Numbered from the stretch's first letter, positions 7,080-14,475 are shown. The stretch: 15,871 bases of DNA from Puniceicoccales bacterium (GCA_031278595.1 JAITKE010000011.1:1-15871); one strand, 5' to 3'. Program-made: numbers and translations. Notes: generated by a model not told the origin, from the letters alone.

Positions 7080-7621
7080 AGGTGGAGTTTTAGGGAGAAA
7101 AGCGCGCTGAGGGTGACGCCGCTGTCGATGCGACCGTCGCGGACGTGGGTCCAGAGCTTCTCCAGCGGGATGGAGTGGCAGCGGATCTCCTCCATCGGGT
7201 CCAGCTGCTGGGGGCCGACGGAACGGCATTGGCGGATGAGGACCGTGAAAAGCCGATGGGTCATGAGGGCGGGATTCGGGTAAATCGTCGAGAGGAGCTC
7301 GGGGTAAAGACCGGCATAGCCTGTTTCCTCCCGCAATTCCCGAGCGGCGGCGGCAAGAGGGTCTTCGTCGGGCTCCAGGATTCCGCCCGGGAGTTCCAGC
7401 GAGAGGCGCTTGGTTCCGAAGCGAAACTGCTGTACGAGCAGGATTTCCTCCGTCGGTGTCAGGGCGATGACCTGGACGCAGTTCGGGCATTCCAGGACGG
7501 AGAAATCGCCCTCTCGGCCGTCCATCGGGTGGATGCAGTGCTCCCGGTAGGCCTTGAAGATGGGAACGTCGGCGATCAATTGGCGCCGGGTGAGCTTCCA
7601 GCTGGCAGGAGGATGAGACAT
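7043..7621 (-). CDS. NUDIX hydrolase, ADP-ribose pyrophosphatase-like
   Basis: A 192-residue protein with a complete NUDIX box (GX5EX7REUXEEXGU) at 80-102, containing RELREETGY, which binds divalent metal and cleaves a nucleoside diphosphate linked to another group. LLVQQFRFG before the box and YPNPALMTHR after it resemble the ADP-sugar pyrophosphatase branch (NudF-like), but the exact substrate cannot be fixed by eye. The ATG at 7621 gives the usual length; the frame is open much further upstream but would run into accA on the other strand. No clear ribosome-binding site is seen. It is divergent from accA across 177 bp, which must hold both promoters. Its last 12 codons are part of a tandem triplication. 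Confidence 0.85.
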   Translation of the reverse strand: MSHPPASWKLTRRQLIADVPIFKAYREHCIHPMDGREGDFSVLECPNCVQVIALTPTEEILLVQQFRFGTKRLSLELPGGILEPDEDPLAAAARELREETGYAGLYPELLSTIYPNPALMTHRLFTVLIRQCRSVGPQQLDPMEEIRCHSIPLEKLWTHVRDGRIDSGVTLSALFSLKLHLEEHPESFGNCV

Positions 7622-7798
7622 ATTTGAAGGAGATGCTATCCTCCCGGATTCTGTCAATCGTCGGTGGGGGAAAGGATCCAGGGGCTCAATCTGTGTGGCC
7701 ATTCCAACCCATCCCCACTTTTCAGTTGCTGGGCTCCTTTCCGTCCCTTGGATGACTTTCTGATTTGCGAAAGGAGGCTCTGCGCTTGGAGATCTGAA

Positions 7799-8683
7799 AT
7801 GAGTCCGGATAAAATGTTTTTGGAAAAACCCGAATCCTGCGTTCGGAAGACATCTGGGGCGTCCATTGGAGAGATGAAGGCACCTCCCCTCAGCGCCTGG
7901 GAGCAGGTGCGGCTCGCACGGCATCCGGAGCGGCCGCAGGCATTGGATTTCATCCGGGCGCTTTGCGAAAACTTTCAGGAACTGCACGGCGACCGCCACT
8001 TCGGCGACGACGGCGCGATGGTCGCCGGACCGGCCTATTTTCAGGGGAAACCGGTAATGCTCATCGGGGAGCAGAAGGGGCGCACGACCCAGGAGAAGCT
8101 GAAGCGCCGCTTCGGTTCTCCCCAGCCGGAGGGTTACAGAAAAGCGCTGCGCCTGATGCAGCTGGCCGACAGGTTTCGTCTGCCGATCCTCAGCTTCGTC
8201 GATACCTCAGGGGCCTACCCGGGCATCGGGTCGGAGGAACGCCACGTCGCCGAGGCCATCGCGTCCAATTTGAGGGAAATGATGGGATTTTCCGTCCCCA
8301 TCATCGCCATCGTGATCGGCGAGGGCGGTTCCGGTGGCGCTTTGGGCATCGCCGTGGCCGACCGCGTCCTGGTGCTGGAGCATGCCTGTTACTCGGTCAT
8401 CTCCCCCGAGGCCTGTGCGGTCATTCTGTGGCGGGACCGCTCCTGTGCGCCTGCGGCGGCGGAGGCCCTTCGGCTCTCGTCCGAACATCTGGTTTCCTGG
8501 GGAGTGGCGGACGAAATTATTCCCGAAGCCTCCGGAGGGGCCCATGTGAATCCGCACGAGAGCTTTGAAGCCGTGAGGACAGCATTAGCTAAATGTCTGG
8601 CCGAGGTCTCGGCCTGGTCCGCCGAGGAGCGAAGGGAGCGGCGCCACCGGCGCTTCCGTATCCTGGGGCGCACTGCCTCGTGA
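7799..8683 (+). CDS. accA: Acetyl-CoA carboxylase carboxyltransferase subunit alpha
   Basis: AccA, with AccD, transfers the carboxyl group from biotin carrier protein to acetyl-CoA to make malonyl-CoA for fatty acid synthesis. The 294-residue product carries LARHPERPQALDFI (39-52), GEQKGRTTQEKLKRRFG, PEGYRKALRLMQLADRF, DTSGAYPGIGSEER, VIGEGGSGGALGIAVAD, YSVISPEACAVILW and GGAHVNPH. The ATG at 7799 is preceded by GGAG with 7-nt spacing. Starts at 7814 and 7874 are also in frame, and an AGGAGG at 7772-7777 has no suitable start of its own. The N-terminal helical segment is about 28 residues shorter than in E. coli AccA, though FLEKP, which resembles the usual beginning, is kept. No accD lies in the window. 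Confidence 0.93.
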   Translation: MSPDKMFLEKPESCVRKTSGASIGEMKAPPLSAWEQVRLARHPERPQALDFIRALCENFQELHGDRHFGDDGAMVAGPAYFQGKPVMLIGEQKGRTTQEKLKRRFGSPQPEGYRKALRLMQLADRFRLPILSFVDTSGAYPGIGSEERHVAEAIASNLREMMGFSVPIIAIVIGEGGSGGALGIAVADRVLVLEHACYSVISPEACAVILWRDRSCAPAAAEALRLSSEHLVSWGVADEIIPEASGGAHVNPHESFEAVRTALAKCLAEVSAWSAEERRERRHRRFRILGRTAS

Positions 8684-8771
8684 GGATTTCTTAGGTCTTC
8701 AGGGATTTGGCAGGTAAACCTCGTGCGGCCCCAGGGATTCTGGAAGCTGGGGAGAATTGGGAATCTCTTGT

Positions 8772-8872
8772 TTTCGCTGTCTTTGGATTCCAAATGGAAT
8801 CGCCCGCTGCGCGGGCCGCACTGAGGCGCCGGGCGCGAAGCGTCCGGCGTCTCAGTGCCAAAGACAGCGAAA
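8772..8872. repeat. R5: three-armed cloverleaf palindrome, class II
   Basis: The outer stem TTTCGCTGTCTTT (8772-8784) pairs with 8860-8872 (13 bp). The arms are GATTCC/GGAATC (8786-8791/8796-8801), GCCCGC/GCGGGC (8802-8807/8811-8816, loop TGC) and a long arm 8818-8836/8840-8858 with loop GAA, 19 pairs of which two are G-T. Single bases G8785, C8817 and C8859 are unpaired. The first two arms match class I arms, although the outer stem is class II. It lies about 90 bp past the accA stop. Confidence 0.9.
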
Positions 8873-8931
8873 GAAAACACCGTGGGCCTAGGCACGTTCC
8901 ACCGTATGGCGCTGTGGGAAGATTTGTCTTT

Positions 8932-9050
8932 TGGCGCGATGGCCGGTGAGAGCCCGAACGGAGCGTTCGGGCTCCCACCAGGCGCAGCGCCTCTCGCCGA
9001 AAGCGAGAGGCGCTGCGCCGCCTTTGCTCCGCAAAGGGGCCATCGCGCCA
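8932..9050. repeat. R6: three-armed cloverleaf palindrome, class III
   Basis: The outer stem TGGCGCGATGGCC (8932-8944) pairs with 9038-9050 (13 bp). The arms are 8945-8960/8964-8979 (15 of 16 paired, loop GAG), 8981-8997/9003-9019 (17 bp, loop CGAAA) and CCTTTGC/GCAAAGG (9021-9027/9031-9037, loop TCC). A8980 and G9020 are the only unpaired junction bases. Read in reverse it is nearly identical to R7 over the outer stem and short arm. It begins 59 bp after R5. Confidence 0.92.
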
Positions 9051-9057
9051 CACAGAC

Positions 9058-9226
9058 CAGAGGACGTCGTCAAATAAAAGGTGGACCAAGGGAAAAAGAG
9101 AGGAAAGGAGAGGAAAAGAGAGGCAGGGAGAAAAAATGGAAAAAGGAAACATGGGAGACAGGATCTATCAGGTGAATTGTGGAGCAAGATGGAAAAGGTT
9201 GCTGCCTGATTTGACGACACCACCTA
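9058..9226. repeat. M3: MITE-like element, reverse orientation
   Basis: The left end CAGAGGACGTCGTCAAAT and the right end (reverse complement TAGGTGGTGTCGTCAAAT) match the M1 and M2 termini. On the minus strand the interior starts CAGGCAGCAACC then CATCTTGCTCCACAATTC, aligning with M1 and M2. The plus strand is strongly purine-rich (about 9086-9150). It starts 7 bp after R6. No coding capacity is evident; short frames inside are low-complexity. Confidence 0.75.
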
Positions 9227-9268
9227 AAAGCACGGAGCTTTCGCCTCGAGAACCGCACCACTCCTCCC

Positions 9269-9418
9269 TCAAAACCCACCCATCATCGGCAGGGGCGAGG
9301 CTTCCCAGGGACTGGGCCGGGCCCAGGGGATGGCGGTTTCCCTGGAGCGCGAGGAGCTGCAGGCATTGAGCCCCAGTATCAGCAGGGCCGTGAGCAGAAG
9401 TGGAAGTCGTTTCATCAT
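9269..9418 (-). CDS. Small predicted lipoprotein, 49 residues
   Basis: A short gene whose ATG overlaps the rbfA stop codon (ATGA), followed at once by a second ATG in the same frame. The product starts MMKRLPLLLTALLILGLNAC, a textbook lipoprotein signal with lipobox LNAC and cysteine 20 (19 from the second Met). The mature part is only about 30 residues, with the Trp/Pro-rich motif IPWARPSPWE (30-39) and a terminal GGF. The start-stop overlap suggests translational coupling to rbfA and membership of the nusA operon. I do not know its function. A chance frame is unlikely to combine a coupled start, signal peptide, lipobox and a stop well before M3. Confidence 0.8.
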   Translation of the reverse strand: MMKRLPLLLTALLILGLNACSSSRSRETAIPWARPSPWEASPLPMMGGF

Positions 9419-9825
9419 GTTTGTGGAGTGGGATTTACCGGTGGATTGGGATTGAAATTCCCATCTATCTGGTCCTTATCTACCAGGTTCTCATCGGCTA
9501 TTTCCGCCAATAGGGAGGCGATCCGCAGCTCCCGTTGCTGGGAATCGTCGATGACGAAGCGCAGTTCCGGTGAGAATTTGAGCACCACCTCTTGGCTGAG
9601 CCGCCGGCGCAGCTCCGACTTCTTTCGCCGCAGCCAACGCCAGGCCTTTTTCTGGACCGCTTCATCGCCCAGAAGGCTGACGGTGACGGCTGCGTACCGC
9701 AGGTCAGGGGAAGTTGCGACGCGGCTCAGAGTGATGGCGGTCGCCTCCTCGCGGTAATATTTTCTCAAAATGCCGCCGAGCGCGGATTGCAGGAGAGCAT
9801 TGACCCGTTCTGTCCGGAACTGCAT
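9415..9825 (-). CDS. rbfA: 30S ribosome-binding factor RbfA
   Basis: RbfA is a small KH-fold protein that binds the immature 30S subunit and helps 16S rRNA maturation. The 136-residue product is close to the family length (133 in E. coli) and shows MQFRTERVNALLQSAL at the start, ATSPDLRYAAVTVSLLGDE (37-55) and SPELRFVIDDS (85-95), all typical. An Asn/Pro-rich tail follows. It is 38 nt downstream of infB in the same direction, the standard order. The stop codon overlaps the lipoprotein start. truB, often next, is absent. Confidence 0.93.
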   Translation of the reverse strand: MQFRTERVNALLQSALGGILRKYYREEATAITLSRVATSPDLRYAAVTVSLLGDEAVQKKAWRWLRRKKSELRRRLSQEVVLKFSPELRFVIDDSQQRELRIASLLAEIADENLVDKDQIDGNFNPNPPVNPTPQT

Positions 9826-9863
9826 GTGAAATTAAATTTCCAGTGGGCTTCGAACTCCTTCGG

Positions 9864-12728
9864 CTAAAGCGAGGGCCGCCGTTCGACGAGCTCGTAGCAC
9901 TCGATCTCGTCCTGGACCTCGAAGGCGGAAAATCCCTGGACCTGTAGGCCGCACTCGAGCCCGGCCCGCAGCTCGGCCAGGTCTTCCTTGAGGTGCCTGA
10001 GCGAAGCCATGCGCCCCTCGAAAATCGTCTCCCGTCCACGCCGGATGCGGATGGGTCTGTCCCGCAGAATCCGGCCGTCGGTCACCATGCAGCCGGCCAC
10101 GACGCCTTTGGAGAGCTGAAAGACCTGGCGCACCTGGGCGGATCCCAGGTAATTCTCGCTCCATTCCGGCTCCAGAAGGCCGACCATCGCCTCGCGCACC
10201 TGATCCACCAACTCGTAGATAATCTCGTGCCGGATGACCGGAATCCCGAGGTTTTTCACGAGCGCCGCGGCGCCGGAATCGTAGGCGACGTTGAAACCCA
10301 GGAGGGTGGCGCCGGAGGAATGGGCCCGTTCGACATCGTGCTTGCCGATGAGACCGGCGGACTGGTCGAGCACCTCCAGCCGCACCTTGTCGCTGTGAAT
10401 CGTGTCCAGGCACAGATGGATCGCCTCGAGACTACCCTGGACGTCGGCCTTGATGAAGAGCCGGAGCACTTTTTCCTGGGATTCCGTCCCCAGGGAGGCG
10501 AGGGCATCCTGTCGGCTCTTGCCGTGGGCGGCGGCGGATGCCTCTTCCCGCGACTGCTTTTCGATCAGGGCATTTTCCGCAGCGGCCTGGCGGGCACGCT
10601 TCTCGTCCTTCTCGGCCCGGGCAATGCCGCCGACCTCCGGGGCCGCCGACCAGCCCGTGATGCGCACCGGCGTGGAAGGAGTGGCTGACCGAATGGCCTG
10701 GCCATGGTCGTCGAAAAGGGAACGCACACGGCCGTGCTGTGAGCCGCAGACCAGGGCGGTGCCGACGGATAGGGTACCTTCCCGCACGATGGCCGTTGCG
10801 ACCACGCCGGTGCCGGCGTCGATCTGGGATTCGATGATGACCGCTTCGGCCCCGGCTTCGGGGTTCGCCTTCAGCTCCAGCATTTCCGCCTGGAGGAGCA
10901 GCAGCTCCAAAAGCTCCTGGATGTGGGTCTTCTGGGCGGCGGAAATGCCGATGCAGAGGGTTTCCCCGCCCCAGTCCTCCGGCGCGATGCCGCGCTGCTG
11001 CATCTGCTGCTTGACCCGCTCGACATTGGCCGATTTGAGGTCGATTTTGTTGATCGCCACGACGACGGGCACGCCGGCCTTTTGGGCACATTTCAGCGCC
11101 TCATCCGTCTGGGGCATGAAGCCGTCATCGGCGGCCACGACGAGAATGGCGATGTCGGTCACGTCCGCTCCCCGCTGGCGCATTTTCGCAAAGGCGGCAT
11201 GACCCGGCGTGTCGAGAAAGGTGATCTTCTTTCCCTGCACTTCGACCTGGTAGGCGGCGATGCGCTGTGTGATACCACCGGCTTCACCGGAGGCGACATT
11301 CGTCTGGCGAATCGCATCCAGCAGACTTGTCTTGCCATGGTCGACGTGACCCAGGACGCAGACGATGGGCGGACGGGGCTCCCGTTTGGCGGAAATATCG
11401 ACGGCGGGGCTCTTCTCCCTCCTCTCCGCCCGGCGGGCCTCGCCCTCCTCGCCGCGCCGGCGGATTTCCAGCTGAAAGCCGTACTTCTTGGCCATCGTCA
11501 CCGCCACATCCTCCGCGATGGACTGGTTCATGGAGACGAACAGGCCGATGCGCATCAGTTCGGAGATGAGCTGGAAGGGCTTGAGTCCGATGGCCGATGC
11601 GAACTCATGGACGATGATGGGAACCCGGGTCTTCAGAAGCTTCAGCGGCTTTTCCGCCTCGACCTCCGTTTCCTCCGGCAGCGGATGGGCTTCCGGAGGG
11701 GGCAGGGGAGCCGGACTTTTATACGCCTTCGGCGGCAGCGGAGGAATACGGGGAGGCATGGAAGGATTTGACTGCGAAGGGTTCGCCGCAGTGGATGAAG
11801 GGAAAGTTTTGGGATGGGACTCCCGGTCGGCCTCTCTCCTGGATTCCTTCCGGGGCTGATGGACGAAGGGCTTTAGCTCGTTCGAAAAGGAGACCATGGC
11901 TTCCGCCGCAGGGCTCTGTTTCTTCTCGAAGTGAAAGAGCGGCGGCCGCGGTGCCGGCTTTCCGCGATGGGCCGTCGCCGCCGTCGGAACGCTTGGACTT
12001 GGGGCGCTTCGACCCGGAACATTTGCACCTGAAACGGCTCCGGTAGAGGCCATGGCCGAAGTTGCCGTTGTCGGGATGTTTGAAGCTGGAGCGCCTGGAT
12101 TTGAAGTTGCTTTGGTGGAGGGTGTGCCTGATGCCGTCGCCATCACAGGAGCCGAAAATGAGGCCGTCGGTGCAGGAGGGACAGTATTTTTAGTGACCGA
12201 AAGGGCCCTTGTGCTCGGGCCGTCGCCGCGGGGTGCATGGGCTTCTGCGGCTTTTGATTTCGGTTCTTCTGCGGCCTCTGCTTTCGGCCCTTTTCGCTGG
12301 GCCTTGGCCGGAGGAGGCTCGTCGGACATTGCCTTTTTCGATCCATCTTTGGACGGCAAAGCTCCATCCACGGCCGGCAAAACCCCCTTCAGGGGCTTTA
12401 GGGCGGCTGGAATCTCGGGCCCTTTTGAAATTCTGTGTCCACCGCTGTGCTCCGGCTTCGAAACCCCTGGAACCCCGTATTCATTTGGAATCCCGTGTTC
12501 TGACTTTGAAGCTCCCGGATACCCGGGTCCATCTGGAGCCCCGTGGCCATCACCGCGCTCCGGCTTCGAAGCCCCAGGAGTTAGAGTTTTCAGAAAAGCC
12601 TCCGCCTCCGCTTCGGAGATGGAGCTGGAGGCGCTCTGGACGGGCAGGCCACGCACCTGCAGCAGGGCGATCAGTTCCCTATTGGTCTTGCCTATTTGCT
12701 GGGACAATTGATAGACCCTAATACTCAT
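9864..12728 (-). CDS. infB: Translation initiation factor IF-2
   Basis: IF-2 is the GTPase that brings initiator fMet-tRNA to the 30S subunit and promotes subunit joining. The 954-residue product begins with a short N-terminal IF2 domain (MSIRVYQLSQQIGKTNREL), then a Pro/Ala/Ser-rich disordered linker of about 310 residues, then a second IF2_N-like segment (about 367-423). The G domain has GHVDHGKTSL from about 460, DTPGH about 506-510 and NKID about 560-563, followed by complete domains II to IV ending ECYELVERRPSL. The ATG at 12728 is chosen over 12764 because GAGG lies 5 nt upstream and the IF2_N motif starts there. It is 78 nt downstream of nusA. Confidence 0.95.
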   Translation of the reverse strand: MSIRVYQLSQQIGKTNRELIALLQVRGLPVQSASSSISEAEAEAFLKTLTPGASKPERGDGHGAPDGPGYPGASKSEHGIPNEYGVPGVSKPEHSGGHRISKGPEIPAALKPLKGVLPAVDGALPSKDGSKKAMSDEPPPAKAQRKGPKAEAAEEPKSKAAEAHAPRGDGPSTRALSVTKNTVPPAPTASFSAPVMATASGTPSTKATSNPGAPASNIPTTATSAMASTGAVSGANVPGRSAPSPSVPTAATAHRGKPAPRPPLFHFEKKQSPAAEAMVSFSNELKPFVHQPRKESRREADRESHPKTFPSSTAANPSQSNPSMPPRIPPLPPKAYKSPAPLPPPEAHPLPEETEVEAEKPLKLLKTRVPIIVHEFASAIGLKPFQLISELMRIGLFVSMNQSIAEDVAVTMAKKYGFQLEIRRRGEEGEARRAERREKSPAVDISAKREPRPPIVCVLGHVDHGKTSLLDAIRQTNVASGEAGGITQRIAAYQVEVQGKKITFLDTPGHAAFAKMRQRGADVTDIAILVVAADDGFMPQTDEALKCAQKAGVPVVVAINKIDLKSANVERVKQQMQQRGIAPEDWGGETLCIGISAAQKTHIQELLELLLLQAEMLELKANPEAGAEAVIIESQIDAGTGVVATAIVREGTLSVGTALVCGSQHGRVRSLFDDHGQAIRSATPSTPVRITGWSAAPEVGGIARAEKDEKRARQAAAENALIEKQSREEASAAAHGKSRQDALASLGTESQEKVLRLFIKADVQGSLEAIHLCLDTIHSDKVRLEVLDQSAGLIGKHDVERAHSSGATLLGFNVAYDSGAAALVKNLGIPVIRHEIIYELVDQVREAMVGLLEPEWSENYLGSAQVRQVFQLSKGVVAGCMVTDGRILRDRPIRIRRGRETIFEGRMASLRHLKEDLAELRAGLECGLQVQGFSAFEVQDEIECYELVERRPSL
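12384..12575 (-). repeat. Degenerate tandem repeats in the IF-2 linker
   Basis: About three degenerate 16-20-residue units occur here, starting GASKPERGDGH, GASKSEHGIP and GVSKPEHSGGH, each ending near a G-x-P or Y-P step, with a partial fourth (AALKPLKG). The segment lies within the disordered linker of IF-2 (residues about 52-115). Confidence 0.65.
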
Positions 12729-12806
12729 GCCTTCCTCGAATGATGAAAACAGCGGCGATGGCAATGACTTCCGTTGCCAAGGACTGAAACCAGAACTGTC
12801 TTCCCA

Positions 12807-14069
12807 TTACACGGCTGTTCGGGAGCGGAAGGCCTGTACGGAGGAGAGAATGCTCTCGGCCTCTTCGGAGCCAAATCCAGAGGATTGCAAATCCTCGGCG
12901 GTGACCCCTTCGAAGACATCGAGGCCCGTGATGCCGATGGCGACGAGTTTCTGGGCCATTTCATCCGAAATACCCGGAATGCCGTTGAGTCCCTCGGTCG
13001 CCTTCTGGATACGTTGGGACAGGGCGACATCCGCCTGTGGCGCCGTCCGGTTGATGCTCAGTTTCCAGTTCATAAGCTTGGAGGTGAGCTTGGCGTTGAG
13101 TCCCCGCTTCCCTATGGCTATGGCGAGGTCTTCCTCATTGACCTCAAAGGTGAGACGGCGGTCCCGCTCATCGATCTGGATGTTCCGGGGAATGGCGGGG
13201 CGGATGGCCTCGATGAGAAATTCGACCGGGTCCGGGTAGTAGCGCAGGATGTCGATCTTTTCATTGCCGAGCTCCTTGCAGATGCTGCGGATGCGGACGC
13301 CCCGGGCGCCGATGCAGGCTCCGACGGGGTCGACATTCAGCTCCCGGCTCTCGACGGCGACCTTCGTCCGGTAGCCGGCCTCGCGGGCAAGGCTGTGAAC
13401 GGCGATGGTTCCGTCGGCGATTTCCGAGATTTCCAGCTCGAGCAGTTTGTGGATGAATGGGTCACAGGAGCGGCTGAGGATGATCTCGGGGCCGTTGGGC
13501 GTGGACTCGATGCGCAGGAGGAGGCACCGGACCGGATCTCCCGGACGATAGTCCTCGCCCGGAGTGCGCTCGCGGTAGGGCATGATCCCCTCGGCCTTCC
13601 CGAGGTCGATGAAGAGGTGGCCCCGGTCTTCTGCCCGCACGATGCCGGTCACAAATTTCCCCACCTGGTTTCGAAAATCCTCGTAGATGCGTCCCTTTTC
13701 GAAGTGGCGGACGCTCTGGTTGATGGCCTGGCGCGTGCTCTGGGCGGCAATGCGCCCCAGGGCGGATGGGGGTATTTCCTTCTCAACGGTACCCCCCAGT
13801 TGTGCCCGGGGGTCGAGCTCCCGGGCCTTGAGGAGGTGCATCTGGGCGGCGGGGTCGGCGACGGAATCCACCACCTCGTAGACGGCCCAGGCCTGGAGAT
13901 GCCCCGTCTTGGGATGGATGTGGACGCGCACGTCATGGCCGAAGTGGATGCTTTTGAGTGCAGCGCTGCGGATGGCCTCCTGGATCGCCCCGATCATGTC
14001 GCCCCGGGCAATGCCCTTCTCTTTTTCCATGTATTCCAACACGGCGATGATCTCGGTTCCGCTACTCAT
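12807..14069 (-). CDS. nusA: Transcription termination/antitermination factor NusA
   Basis: NusA binds RNA polymerase and nascent RNA to modulate pausing, termination and antitermination. The 420-residue product has the N-terminal polymerase-binding domain (1-125), an S1 domain (about 135-200, VGKFVTGIVRAEDRG), KH1 with the IGARG loop (253-257), KH2 with IGKRG (319-323) and one C-terminal helix-hairpin-helix-like unit (IPGISDEMAQKL, 364-375). The ATG at 14069 has AGGGG 7 nt upstream; the longer frame to 14171 lacks family similarity. It is the first gene of nusA-infB-rbfA-lipoprotein. No rimP precedes it, as the neighbour is a divergent transporter gene. Confidence 0.95.
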   Translation of the reverse strand: MSSGTEIIAVLEYMEKEKGIARGDMIGAIQEAIRSAALKSIHFGHDVRVHIHPKTGHLQAWAVYEVVDSVADPAAQMHLLKARELDPRAQLGGTVEKEIPPSALGRIAAQSTRQAINQSVRHFEKGRIYEDFRNQVGKFVTGIVRAEDRGHLFIDLGKAEGIMPYRERTPGEDYRPGDPVRCLLLRIESTPNGPEIILSRSCDPFIHKLLELEISEIADGTIAVHSLAREAGYRTKVAVESRELNVDPVGACIGARGVRIRSICKELGNEKIDILRYYPDPVEFLIEAIRPAIPRNIQIDERDRRLTFEVNEEDLAIAIGKRGLNAKLTSKLMNWKLSINRTAPQADVALSQRIQKATEGLNGIPGISDEMAQKLVAIGITGLDVFEGVTAEDLQSSGFGSEEAESILSSVQAFRSRTAV

Positions 14070-14116
14070 AATACGACCCCTGGCGGAGAATTTTCGCTCC
14101 ACCAAACGCTTCCGGA

Positions 14117-14143
14117 ACGCTAAAATCAACGCCCGTTTGTCAA
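14117..14143 (-). promoter_or_regulatory. Possible promoter of the nusA operon
   Basis: On the minus strand a consensus -35 TTGACA (14143-14138) is followed after 15 nt by TAGCGT (14122-14117), a poor -10, about 47 nt upstream of the nusA ATG. The perfect -35 is the main support; spacing is short. Confidence 0.3.
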
Positions 14144-14177
14144 GGGAGAATGCCCGGCGTTTCTGGCACAATGGTCT

Positions 14178-14292
14178 GGCGCGATGGCCCCTTTGCGGCG
14201 CAAAGGCGGCCCGGCGTTCCGCGCAGCGGAGCGCCGGGCCCAGGTCGCCGGCTGCGCGGCGAAGCCGCGCGCCGGCGACCGGCCATCGCGCC
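14178..14292. repeat. R7: three-armed cloverleaf palindrome, class III
   Basis: The outer stem GGCGCGATGGCC (14178-14189) pairs with 14281-14292 (12 bp). The arms are CCTTTGC/GCAAAGG (14190-14196/14200-14206, loop GGC), 14208-14222/14226-14240 (15 pairs including one G-T, loop GCA) and 14243-14252/14271-14280 continued by 14254-14260/14264-14270 with one bulged T (loop GAA). C14207, C14241 and A14242 are unpaired. It occupies the divergent nusA/transporter intergenic region. Confidence 0.92.
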
Positions 14293-14380
14293 CCGTTCTC
14301 CCGGAAGAACGAGGTCGGAGCCCCTTCCCACCCTGCGGCGTCGAGAAGCGGAAGCTCGTAGAGGGCCAGTGGGGCAATGG

Positions 14381-14423
14381 GGCCGAGGGGCCTGTGAAGT
14401 AGAAAGGCCGAGGGGCCCGTGAA
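14381..14423. repeat. Short tandem duplication
   Basis: GGCCGAGGGGCCYGTGAA occurs at 14381-14398 and 14406-14423, differing at one base, with a 25-bp period. It lies upstream of the transporter gene. Confidence 0.7.
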
Positions 14424-14438
14424 AAAAAAGGTTTGCCA

Positions 14439-14455
14439 GTTTCAAAACACGAAAC
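14439..14455. promoter_or_regulatory. Inverted repeat, possible operator upstream of the transporter
   Basis: GTTTC-N7-GAAAC lies 20 nt before the transporter start, inside the likely promoter or leader region. A TTGCCA at 14434-14439 could be a -35 box but no good -10 follows. Arms of 5 bp are short, so this is only a candidate regulator site. Confidence 0.25.
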
Positions 14456-14475
14456 AGATGTGACAGGAGAGCACC

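Noticed and set aside
7622..7999. Longer NUDIX protein overlapping accA
   Set aside because: It would be antisense to the accA start and adds no recognisable domain; the 192-residue form is complete.
8772..9050. R5/R6 as ordinary rho-independent terminators between convergent genes
   Set aside because: Neither is followed by a T-run on either strand, and the three-arm plan also occurs upstream of genes and in a divergent promoter region. A terminator effect is possible but does not explain the structure.
9058..9226. Short open frame in M3 as a gene
   Set aside because: The product is Lys/Glu/Arg low complexity from the purine tract, with no domain; the element's terminal repeats explain the sequence better.
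12759..12779. Hairpin TGGCAA/TTGCCA between nusA and infB as an attenuator
   Set aside because: Only 6 bp, with a 9-nt loop and no T-run; below what I would call.
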